Positions 8,721 through 15,991 of a DNA stretch of 34,407 nt are shown here, in pieces. Position numbers and translations under genes: made by a program. Position 1 is the stretch's first letter. The number at the start of each line of letters is the position of its first letter. The stretch is from the NCBI GenBank assembly GCA_964446745.1, contig CAYURR010000010.1, positions 1 through 34,407 on the forward strand. The letters run 5' to 3'. The notes beneath the pieces are model-generated. The model did not search any database, was not told the origin of the DNA, and saw only the letters and a list, made by a program, of their open reading frames with translations. Source of the stretch: CAYURR01 sp964446745 (GTDB lineage: Bacteria; Bacillota; Clostridia; Lachnospirales; WQUN01).

Positions 8721-9598
8721 AGATAGGCAGTGTGGCATGGGGCTGGACCCTCACACCCGAGGATTTACCGGTTGGCGACAGTCTCGAGCGTATAGCCGAC
8801 AGGGTGAAAGCATTGGGTTTCGATATCATCGATTATCTGTCGGACTTTGATTCGCTCGATACATATTTCACAGATCAGACCGCGACGCGTATCGGGGAGT
8901 ATTGCCGTAGCATCGGCCTTACGGTCGGCGGGCTCGTGTTCCAGTCGAGTCTATGGAATCAAATCGACCCGGCAATAAAACAGAAGCAACTCGACTATTT
9001 TGCCAAGTGTGCGCAGGCCGCAAAAGCACTGGGTGCGTCTACGATCTCGTGCATCATACCGGGGCCGTTTGGCGCCAAGCCTAACAGGGCCGGTTCGCCA
9101 TCCGAGAAGACCACCTCGAACCTACCAGATGATTACAACTGGCAAAAGGACTGGGACAATTATGTCTCGCAGATGTCCAAGGCCTGTGATATAGCAGCCG
9201 ATGTGGGGCTGCGTATAGCACTCGAGTGTTTCCCGCAGTCGCTGTGCTCGACCCCTCACGCGATGCTCAAGGTACTCGAGGATGTAAACAAGCCGAACTT
9301 CGGCATACAGCTCGACACCGCGCATCTGATGAACCAGCGTATCGATGTCGAGACCGCTATATACATGCTCGGCGGTGATCGCATATTCAATGTCCATGCA
9401 AAGGATTCCGACGGCCTCACGCGCGGCAACCTGCCATGCGGTGTCGGCCTTGTGGATTATACAGCCGTGATCAGGGCGCTAAAGAATGTCGGCTATAAGG
9501 GCAATATCTCTATAGAGGTAGAGTTTACAGATAATCCCGCGCGTTATATGAAGCAAGCGCTTGATCATCTGAGGCTTTGTATGGATGGCAGTTACTAA
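8717..9598 (+). CDS. sugar phosphate isomerase/epimerase (TIM barrel)
   Basis: 293-residue xylose-isomerase-like TIM-barrel protein. Likely metal ligands lie in RIALECFP (Glu), FGIQLDTAHL (Asp), FNVHAKDSDG (His) and ISIEVEFTD (Glu). It overlaps the upstream dehydrogenase by the sequence ATGA and lacks a strong ribosome binding site, which indicates translational coupling and equal expression. In such operons these proteins epimerise, isomerise or eliminate across the keto-sugar produced by the Gfo/Idh/MocA partner; this role is inferred from context. Confidence 0.87.
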   Translation: MKIGSVAWGWTLTPEDLPVGDSLERIADRVKALGFDIIDYLSDFDSLDTYFTDQTATRIGEYCRSIGLTVGGLVFQSSLWNQIDPAIKQKQLDYFAKCAQAAKALGASTISCIIPGPFGAKPNRAGSPSEKTTSNLPDDYNWQKDWDNYVSQMSKACDIAADVGLRIALECFPQSLCSTPHAMLKVLEDVNKPNFGIQLDTAHLMNQRIDVETAIYMLGGDRIFNVHAKDSDGLTRGNLPCGVGLVDYTAVIRALKNVGYKGNISIEVEFTDNPARYMKQALDHLRLCMDGSY

Positions 9599-9615
9599 TT
9601 GAGGAGGATAAGTAT

Positions 9616-10452
9616 ATGGATGCAAACAATTTTGCAATAATGTCCTACTCGTTCCACGGGCTGCATAACTGCGGCGCGATGAATATCTTCGGATATCTTG
9701 AGAGCATGAAGTATCGATACAACCTGACAACGGCGGATATCTGGAACGGCTTTTTCGACAGTTATGAAGACGACTATATAGATATGGTAGCGCAGCATGT
9801 AAAGGATCGCGGGCTCAGGGTCGTAAACCTCTGCTGTGACGAGGCGCATGTCTGGGACAATGATCCTGAGAAACGCAAGAGGAATGAGGAACGCGCGCTC
9901 AAATGCATCGAGGTCGCAAGGAAGCTCGGAGCACAAACGATACGTATCGACGTGGGCGTACGCGAGGAGAGCATGTCTGACGAGCAGTTTAAATACGTGG
10001 CGGATAAATATACGGAGTACTGCAAGCTCGCTGCGGAGTTCGGCGCAAAGCTCGGGCCTGAGAACCACTGGGGTGCGGCGCGTATGTACCCGGAGTTTTT
10101 AAGGCTCACGAAGTACATGATAGAGGAACGCAAGGTCGAGAACTACGGTATACTGCTGCACCTCGGCGGTTGGACGGACGCAACGACTGACGAGGAAAGA
10201 GATTCAAACGATATTCAGCTTATAAACTACGCTATGCATATGCATATGGATTATCAGCACAGTATGCGCGCGCATGAGATCGTACCTAAGCTTTCTGATA
10301 AGGGATATTTCGGATGCTGGACGGTAGAGCATCATTCCGGTATCAACGAATATAATAACGCGGGCCTGCAGCTTACGATGCTAAAGTCCGCACTGATGCC
10401 TCTGGAATATGACGGACAATGGCCGGACGCGCCTCCGTCGGTCAAGGCTTAA
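9616..10452 (+). CDS. sugar phosphate isomerase/epimerase (TIM barrel), second copy
   Basis: 278-residue xylose-isomerase-like barrel, clearly different in sequence from its upstream neighbour. It begins MDANNFAIMSYSFHGL and contains GAKLGPENHWGA (Glu ligand region), GILLHLGGW where other members have a D-x-x-H motif, and a C-terminal CWTVEHH. The start at ATG 9616 follows GAGGAGG; an in-frame ATG at 9577 lies within the preceding coding region and is not preferred. The 17-nt gap to the previous gene supports one operon. Two different isomerases side by side suggest consecutive steps or a heteromeric enzyme. Confidence 0.83.
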   Translation: MDANNFAIMSYSFHGLHNCGAMNIFGYLESMKYRYNLTTADIWNGFFDSYEDDYIDMVAQHVKDRGLRVVNLCCDEAHVWDNDPEKRKRNEERALKCIEVARKLGAQTIRIDVGVREESMSDEQFKYVADKYTEYCKLAAEFGAKLGPENHWGAARMYPEFLRLTKYMIEERKVENYGILLHLGGWTDATTDEERDSNDIQLINYAMHMHMDYQHSMRAHEIVPKLSDKGYFGCWTVEHHSGINEYNNAGLQLTMLKSALMPLEYDGQWPDAPPSVKA

Positions 10453-10482
10453 ATCTCAGGATGAAATAGGAAGGGGATTTGC

Positions 10483-11619
10483 TTGAAGGAAGTTCGGATA
10501 GGCTTAATCGGTACGGGTGTCATAGCACATACGCATATTGAGCGTTACAAGGACACTAACGCAAAGGTCGTAGCGGCATGTGATATCGACGAGGCGAAGT
10601 TGAACACGTTTTGCGACAAGTACGATATAGAAAACAGATATACAAACTTCCGTGACTTGCTAAAGCGCGACGATATAGATGCGGTTGATGTATGTGTACA
10701 TAACAACCTGCACGCGCCGCTTGCGATAGAGGTGTTGAAGTCGGGTAAGCACTGCTATTGCGAAAAGCCACTCGCTGGTAGCTACGCAGACGCACTCGCC
10801 ATCGTAAACGCTGCAAAGGACAACAACAAGATGCTGCATGTGCAGCTCGCGTTTTTATACACCGCGCAGACACACGCGGCCAAGAAGCTCATAAAGGACG
10901 GCGTACTCGGCAAGCTGTATCATATGCGTTCGTATGGATACAGGCGTCGCGGCAGACCATATGTAGACGGCTACGCGGAAAAGGAATTTAACAGCATGTA
11001 TTGGGCGGGCGGCGGCGCACTGTATGACATGGGTGTATACCATATCTCGCAGCTACTGCATCTGGCGGACCTGCCGAAGGTCGAGCGCATCTCGGGTGCG
11101 GTGTATCAGGAGATGGATATGGACGCGGGTAGGCAAAAGATCTCGGGCTTTGATGTAGAGGAACTCGGCGTGGGCCTTGTAAAGATGGCCGGTGGTATGA
11201 CACTCGATATAATCGAGTCATGGGCCATCAATGCAGAGCCGTTCCCGGGCAGTATGATCTGCGGATCGAAGGCTGGGCTGGCATTTGGCAGTAAAGAGCT
11301 AAAGCTGATCAGTGAGCAGTCGGGTTATCCACTCGCGTCCGTATTGGATTTGGACGCGGAGGTATACCGCACGCATCAGATCGACCCGACGCTGAAGAAT
11401 ATGGACGAGAGCCAAGCACATTGGGTCAGTGTACTCGCTGGTGAGAGCAAGCTAATCAATTCCGCTGAGATCGCGTTGCAGACGATGCTGATCTCCGAGG
11501 GTATCTATATGTCGTCAAAGACCGGGCATGAGGTATCGGCAGACGAGGTTATTAAAAAATCCGTAACGACGGCGATAAAGCGTCAAGAAACGCCGTTTGG
11601 AGTATTGGAGTATATTTAA
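10483..11619 (+). CDS. Gfo/Idh/MocA family oxidoreductase, second copy
   Basis: 378-residue NAD(P)-dependent dehydrogenase with RIGLIGTGVIAHTHIERY (dinucleotide site), VAACDI, VHNNLHAPLA, YCEKPLAG (catalytic lysine motif) and WAGGGALYDMGVYHISQLLHL in the C-terminal domain. It starts with TTG at 10483, preceded by AGGAAGGGG; no better start is available. It is a paralogue rather than a duplicate of the enzyme at 7623. A pair of such dehydrogenases in one operon often oxidises a sugar and later reduces the keto product; this is inference from known glycoside-cleaving operons. Confidence 0.88.
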   Translation: MKEVRIGLIGTGVIAHTHIERYKDTNAKVVAACDIDEAKLNTFCDKYDIENRYTNFRDLLKRDDIDAVDVCVHNNLHAPLAIEVLKSGKHCYCEKPLAGSYADALAIVNAAKDNNKMLHVQLAFLYTAQTHAAKKLIKDGVLGKLYHMRSYGYRRRGRPYVDGYAEKEFNSMYWAGGGALYDMGVYHISQLLHLADLPKVERISGAVYQEMDMDAGRQKISGFDVEELGVGLVKMAGGMTLDIIESWAINAEPFPGSMICGSKAGLAFGSKELKLISEQSGYPLASVLDLDAEVYRTHQIDPTLKNMDESQAHWVSVLAGESKLINSAEIALQTMLISEGIYMSSKTGHEVSADEVIKKSVTTAIKRQETPFGVLEYI

Positions 11620-11620
11620 T

Positions 11621-12745
11621 ATGATGACATCACGCGAACGACTAATGAGGATATTTCGAAACGAGGAGATCGACCGCCCGGCGCTGAAGCTCTGGGGTCA
11701 GGGTATCGATAACAGCGGACTTCTGCATCCGGATTACATGCCCGTTTCGCAGCTCGCACTCGAACTGAGCGATATATTTACAGGCTCGGGCTCGGAGTTT
11801 GACATATTATACGGCAAGAACTGTAAGGAAATGGTACGAACCGAGGATAGGGACACAGATCAAGAAACATGGAAGGATCGGCACACCTATTACACGACCC
11901 CGAAGGGGGAATTGCATGCGGTGTATAGATATTCGACGATAGGCGAGCCCGGATACGCGATGAAATATGCGGTAACGACCGAGGAGGATATCGAGAAGAT
12001 ATTGTCGGTCGACTATGCGCCGTTTGAATTTGACAGCAGCGCGTTCTTTGAAATGGATCGGCGAACCGGCGACAAGGGCGTGTGTTTGTTTAACCTCCAC
12101 CATGCCGCATATGCGTTTTATATGCTAACAGGCTCCGAAAATTTAGCATTTTTGAGTGTGGACAGCCGCGAGCTCGTGGACGAGGCCATAAGAACCTTTG
12201 CCTCGCGCATAAAGGCGCATGTCAAGGATGCATTGAATGCGGGCATCAAGGCCCCATTCGGTTGGGTTGGGCCGGAATTAATGATACCGCCCCTGATGTC
12301 GTATAAGGATTTCGATGACTTTGCATTGAAATATGACAGTGAGATATGCGACGAGATACACAACGGTGGCGGATATGTCTGGGTGCATTGCCACGGCAAG
12401 GTCGCGACGCTACTGGACCGCTATATCGATATGGGCGTGGACGTGCTGAACCCACTTGAGCCGCCAAAAAATGGTGACGTGGATATGAACGAGATCGTCG
12501 CTAAATATGGCAACAAGATAGGCTTGGAGGGGAACATCGAGATACAGGATATCATTGAGTCCGACGAAGATACCCTTAAGCACCTGATCAAGGAATGTAT
12601 CGACGCGGGCAAAAAGAGCGGACGGTTTATTCTGTGTCCGTCCGCTGGGTATAACGAGTATATCAATCCGTCGAAGAGGTATATAGATAATCTGATTACG
12701 TATTTGAGATATGGGTATGAGCAGGTAAATGCTATCGGCGGTTGA
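11621..12745 (+). CDS. uroporphyrinogen-decarboxylase-like (UroD/MtaA/CmuA superfamily) protein
   Basis: 374-residue TIM-barrel protein of the UroD superfamily, but not a haem-pathway enzyme by context. It begins MMTSRERLMRIFRNEEIDRP; the diagnostic C-terminal half has GYVWVHCHGKVATLL, GVDVLNPLEPPKNGD, LEGNIEIQDI and GRFILCPSAGY. The HCHG and ILC segments match the region where MtaA/CmuA-type methyltransferases bind zinc, with a His where many have Cys. The start is at 11621, one base after the previous stop. No corrinoid protein is encoded nearby. Its 3' end overlaps the end of the leftward ATPase gene by 14 bp. Function unknown. Confidence 0.78.
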   Translation: MMTSRERLMRIFRNEEIDRPALKLWGQGIDNSGLLHPDYMPVSQLALELSDIFTGSGSEFDILYGKNCKEMVRTEDRDTDQETWKDRHTYYTTPKGELHAVYRYSTIGEPGYAMKYAVTTEEDIEKILSVDYAPFEFDSSAFFEMDRRTGDKGVCLFNLHHAAYAFYMLTGSENLAFLSVDSRELVDEAIRTFASRIKAHVKDALNAGIKAPFGWVGPELMIPPLMSYKDFDDFALKYDSEICDEIHNGGGYVWVHCHGKVATLLDRYIDMGVDVLNPLEPPKNGDVDMNEIVAKYGNKIGLEGNIEIQDIIESDEDTLKHLIKECIDAGKKSGRFILCPSAGYNEYINPSKRYIDNLITYLRYGYEQVNAIGG

Positions 12746-15368
12746 ATAATAGAGAAAGAACCTTTGGACGCGCACCTTGTTGATATTTATATCCAAGAGC
12801 AAATCGCACGATCTCCGGCAAGTAGTATTTATCGTTTTCTATTATTAGGTAGCCCTCCTGTTGGAGTGTTTTGGTTTCTTGAGTGCTTAGGTCAATGCTT
12901 TCTTTTGTAAAAGGCAAAAACTTAGCATTCGAGTCTATATTCTTTAATTTTTCGAAGATGGGATCAAGCGAGGAATACTCTTGCTTGATCTCCTCTATTT
13001 TTTTGTTTGAGCAATTTGAAATAGCGTTTCTTATTTCTGTAGGCATTATTATCCGGTCGGAATATGTTTCGTTACCTGTGCTTTCTGTGGCATGAGAGAG
13101 GAAACGAATTATATCGCGGGCTTGCAACTGGCCGTTGAAATCAGAAAGAGCAGCCAAAATCCATCTTGATGAGTTTGCTTCCCTGGATGCCGGCTTACCC
13201 AATTTTTTGCCCCATATCTCTTCCAAACACTCGTTGATCACTTCGTTTGTCGCGGATGTAATATCAATCTGCTCAAATAGCTCTGGACAGGCTTGCTTTA
13301 CAAGCCATAAAGCCAAACGCAATGCTTCGTCCATCGACCATTTTAATTCAAAACTATTGTTTTTCTGCTCAAACTGCGCAAAATTTATATTGATAGCATC
13401 ACGTACCATATCACGTCTCATGAAGAATACAAAGCCGATGTTTTTATACTTGGCACAAAATGTGTTAATGATATCCTGGCACAGGACTGCAACGGATACT
13501 TTTTGAGAATTATCGGCTGCAGTATTTTTAAGTATCTCTTCAACCCCATCTACAAGGATTACTATTCGTTTGTTTTCATGAGAGAGCGCATCGTTAATAT
13601 CTTGTATATTATTCATTTTATTTGATATTGAAGCTACGATAAGTTCTTCCCAAAACAGATACCATTCGGTTTCATTATGCGGGGTGTTAAGAAAATTAGT
13701 AAGTTTATGCGAGTTATCGATATAAACGGATGCGGATGCATTTGCACAGTTTACATGACTATTTAAATTGTCAATACAACTTTCAATAACGGGTATCAAG
13801 TCTGTAATTGTTTTTGGTGCCAATATGGGCAGAAAATATCCGTCTTTGGTGACAGCCTCCCTTTGATCTAACGAAGATAAGAAAGAAAACCAATCCTTAG
13901 TTTTTAGTAATTCACTAAATAAAAAGGTTTTACCGGAACCCTTTGCTCCGGTGATAACAGTAAAAGGCATTTCATTTTTATATTTACTTTTTAAATTTTT
14001 AAGTGGTTCTGTCATTAGTATTTTAAATTCATTATTACTATCAGCCGTAATTTGGCTTGATGCTAATTCATGTATTTTTCTTAAGAAGTTTTTTCTTTTT
14101 TGATTAGTAGCAGGCTTCTTTTTATTAATTTCTAAATCATTAGCATAGTTTTGTTTAATTAAATTTAAAATTGACAGATACATGGAACGATCTTTAAGTT
14201 GTTCGAAAATTTGATTAAGTGATGTTAGATGAATCAATTCACTTGCAAATGGTAATTCGGTAATAAATGTATCGTATATGCCTTCAATTACATTTTCGTC
14301 TCCAAGATTGGTTTCAAAACATTTAAACAAATCGTTCTTTATTTCTTCTTTTTCATTACCGTACATCGTTGTTGGTATCATGCTTAAAAATATTTCAGGA
14401 ATATCTGTTTCTTTGCTAACAGATAATCCTTTTAATAAATATTCAAGCACTATTTTTGTACCCTTAATCGATTGTGAAGAGGTTGATGTTATAAGATATT
14501 TTTTAACTCGGGGATCGAATAACAATGTAGATGAGTATTCGCTTATACCTGCCCGCAGATCAATCAGCACAGCTGCAGTGTCAAGCCTCTTGCATATTCC
14601 AGACAAGACATCTGCCAATATATATTCTTTATCCTTGCCGTTCAAGATGGATTCTGGATTGGCGTATATATCGATGAATTGCTCTTTATAGCGATATGTG
14701 GGTATAAAGATATGATCTACCCTCTTATTTTGCGCATCAACAGATATGCTTATCTCGTTTATTTTAGAGCATGCTAAATCTATAATGGTGTCTATATCGT
14801 TATGATCTTGAATGAGTGCCAAGATATCCAAATAGCTAAATACATCATCTTTATCTTCCGTGCATAGCCAAGTAAGACCGGGAGCCTCTATATCTGAGTC
14901 TATAATCAATAGTCTGGACTTGTCCGTGTTTTCATAAACCGTGGCCCATGCCTTTGCGAATGCAAGCAACGATAATGTTCTACCTACGCCGCCCTTATAT
15001 GAATGAAAAGCAATGACAGGGCAGCTATCGTTTTTTTTAGTTGGCACTTTTTCTGAGTAAGTATTCTGTCTATAAAGTACATCCTTGAAAAGTGGTAGAT
15101 CATGATTATTTACATATATATCTGACTCAAATGAAACAAATAGCTCTTGGTTATCTATGTCTAATTTTATCGAGTTGTCATCCATATTATAGTTAGCTTT
15201 GAATAGTGTTTCTAAGTACTGGGTGATTTCGTTAATTGCATTGTCATCATCGGCATATACAGTAACCCCTGAAGGGAAAACTTCAATTGATTTTAGAGAT
15301 TCCGGCCATTTATTTTTATTTAAATGTAAATGCCTGTCTACATCCTTCCACGAATACAGCTTTATCAT
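12732..15368 (-). CDS. double P-loop ATPase: KGGVGR-variant ParA-like domain fused to an AAA/STAND-like domain
   Basis: 878-residue protein. Residues 1-115 form a small alpha/beta region of unknown role. Residues 118-400 form a ParA/MinD-like ATPase with the variant deviant Walker A YKGGVGRT (124-131), DSDIEAPGL (157-165) and LIDLRAGIS (268-276). A Lys-rich linker (about 415-430) follows. The second NTPase has Walker A GAKGSGKT (474-481), Walker B RIVILVDGVEE (601-611) and a sensor-like FVFFMRRDM (647-654), then a helical region with LQARDIIRFLSHA (748-760). The C-terminal tail is winged-helix-sized. KGGVGR ATPase domains are known from NLR/STAND-like conflict proteins; a defence role here is inferred. 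It is AT-rich compared with its neighbours and lies 3 nt downstream of the HEPN-like gene. A chromosome-partition ParA is unlikely because no ParB is present. Confidence 0.8.
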   Translation of the reverse strand: MIKLYSWKDVDRHLHLNKNKWPESLKSIEVFPSGVTVYADDDNAINEITQYLETLFKANYNMDDNSIKLDIDNQELFVSFESDIYVNNHDLPLFKDVLYRQNTYSEKVPTKKNDSCPVIAFHSYKGGVGRTLSLLAFAKAWATVYENTDKSRLLIIDSDIEAPGLTWLCTEDKDDVFSYLDILALIQDHNDIDTIIDLACSKINEISISVDAQNKRVDHIFIPTYRYKEQFIDIYANPESILNGKDKEYILADVLSGICKRLDTAAVLIDLRAGISEYSSTLLFDPRVKKYLITSTSSQSIKGTKIVLEYLLKGLSVSKETDIPEIFLSMIPTTMYGNEKEEIKNDLFKCFETNLGDENVIEGIYDTFITELPFASELIHLTSLNQIFEQLKDRSMYLSILNLIKQNYANDLEINKKKPATNQKRKNFLRKIHELASSQITADSNNEFKILMTEPLKNLKSKYKNEMPFTVITGAKGSGKTFLFSELLKTKDWFSFLSSLDQREAVTKDGYFLPILAPKTITDLIPVIESCIDNLNSHVNCANASASVYIDNSHKLTNFLNTPHNETEWYLFWEELIVASISNKMNNIQDINDALSHENKRIVILVDGVEEILKNTAADNSQKVSVAVLCQDIINTFCAKYKNIGFVFFMRRDMVRDAININFAQFEQKNNSFELKWSMDEALRLALWLVKQACPELFEQIDITSATNEVINECLEEIWGKKLGKPASREANSSRWILAALSDFNGQLQARDIIRFLSHATESTGNETYSDRIIMPTEIRNAISNCSNKKIEEIKQEYSSLDPIFEKLKNIDSNAKFLPFTKESIDLSTQETKTLQQEGYLIIENDKYYLPEIVRFALGYKYQQGARPKVLSLLFNRR

Positions 15369-15371
15369 TTA

Positions 15372-15806
15372 TTACACCCTTTCTTTTATATGTTCGGCAA
15401 GACTTTTAAGCGTAATTGAATTGTTATTTACAGCTTCTATATTTTTGCTATTGCCGTTAGGGGTAATACAATAACGACAGAACTGATGATATGTATTTAT
15501 TGTTACAGGATCATTATATTTAGTATTAAATGGTGTAAATTTAAAAGTGCCCGGAAGCTTAAGCTCTCTAATAAAGTATTCAAGATTATGTTTTGAAAAG
15601 TGCTCTATAAGAGAGTCATTCATCTCCCTTGTGTTAAAAATCCTGAGCCGACTCATCATCATACATTTTAGCCCGCATTCCACAGAATAAAACAATGTCA
15701 TATTTCTACTCATTACACTTCCGGAGTCCACCAATTTGTTATATGCATCATAATGACATATAAAGCCTTTCTTAAACTCTGAGTAGCCTACGCTTAACTT
15801 TGACAA
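15372..15806 (-). CDS. small HEPN-like protein, partner of the KGGVGR ATPase
   Basis: 144-residue, mainly helical protein. The segment MTLFYSVECGLKCMMMSR (36-53) resembles the HEPN pattern Y-x-x-E-x-x-L-K, and SKHNLEYFIRELKLP (71-85) resembles its later H-D/N-L-x-x-L-x-x-x-L helix. A classical catalytic R-x4-6-H pair is not visible, so RNase activity is uncertain. The start is taken as TTG (15804-15806) because GGAGG (15815-15819) lies 8 nt upstream; an in-frame GTG at 15813-15815 would overlap that site. The stop is 3 nt from the ATPase start, so the two are surely co-transcribed. The HEPN call comes from sequence pattern alone; structure prediction could overturn it. Confidence 0.55.
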   Translation of the reverse strand: MSKLSVGYSEFKKGFICHYDAYNKLVDSGSVMSRNMTLFYSVECGLKCMMMSRLRIFNTREMNDSLIEHFSKHNLEYFIRELKLPGTFKFTPFNTKYNDPVTINTYHQFCRYCITPNGNSKNIEAVNNNSITLKSLAEHIKERV

Positions 15807-15932
15807 TAGAGTCACCTCCGTAGATATCAGTATAACTTACAAAGGCCCTTGCGTCTATGATTCGTTCATATCTGCTTGTATTAAATATATACTTAAGTGA
15901 TAATAATACGAATGCAAACAGGGGGTAATATG

Positions 15933-15961
15933 TTGAAATTTATTTATTATTTAGATATCAT
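15933..15961 (+). promoter_or_regulatory. promoter of the PucR-type regulator gene
   Basis: TTGAAA (15933-15938), 17-nt spacer, TATCAT (15956-15961); each hexamer matches the sigma-A consensus at five of six positions. Transcription would begin near 15968, ahead of the ribosome binding site GGAGG at 15980-15985. The 185-nt gap 15807-15991 also must hold the leftward promoter of the HEPN/ATPase cassette; a TATACT on the reverse strand just upstream of its ribosome binding site is a weak candidate without a good -35. Confidence 0.5.
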
Positions 15962-15991
15962 CTGCTATAAAATAATCTATGGAGGAACGGG

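Noticed and set aside
12732..15368. Chromosome or plasmid partition ParA
   Set aside because: The first domain is ParA-like, but there is no ParB gene, no centromere-like repeat array and no origin, and it is fused to a second NTPase not found in partition proteins.
15807..15991. Small gene or RNA between the HEPN-like gene and the PucR gene
   Set aside because: I see only AT-rich sequence with a promoter; no reading frame with a ribosome binding site other than the flanking ones and no convincing RNA fold.
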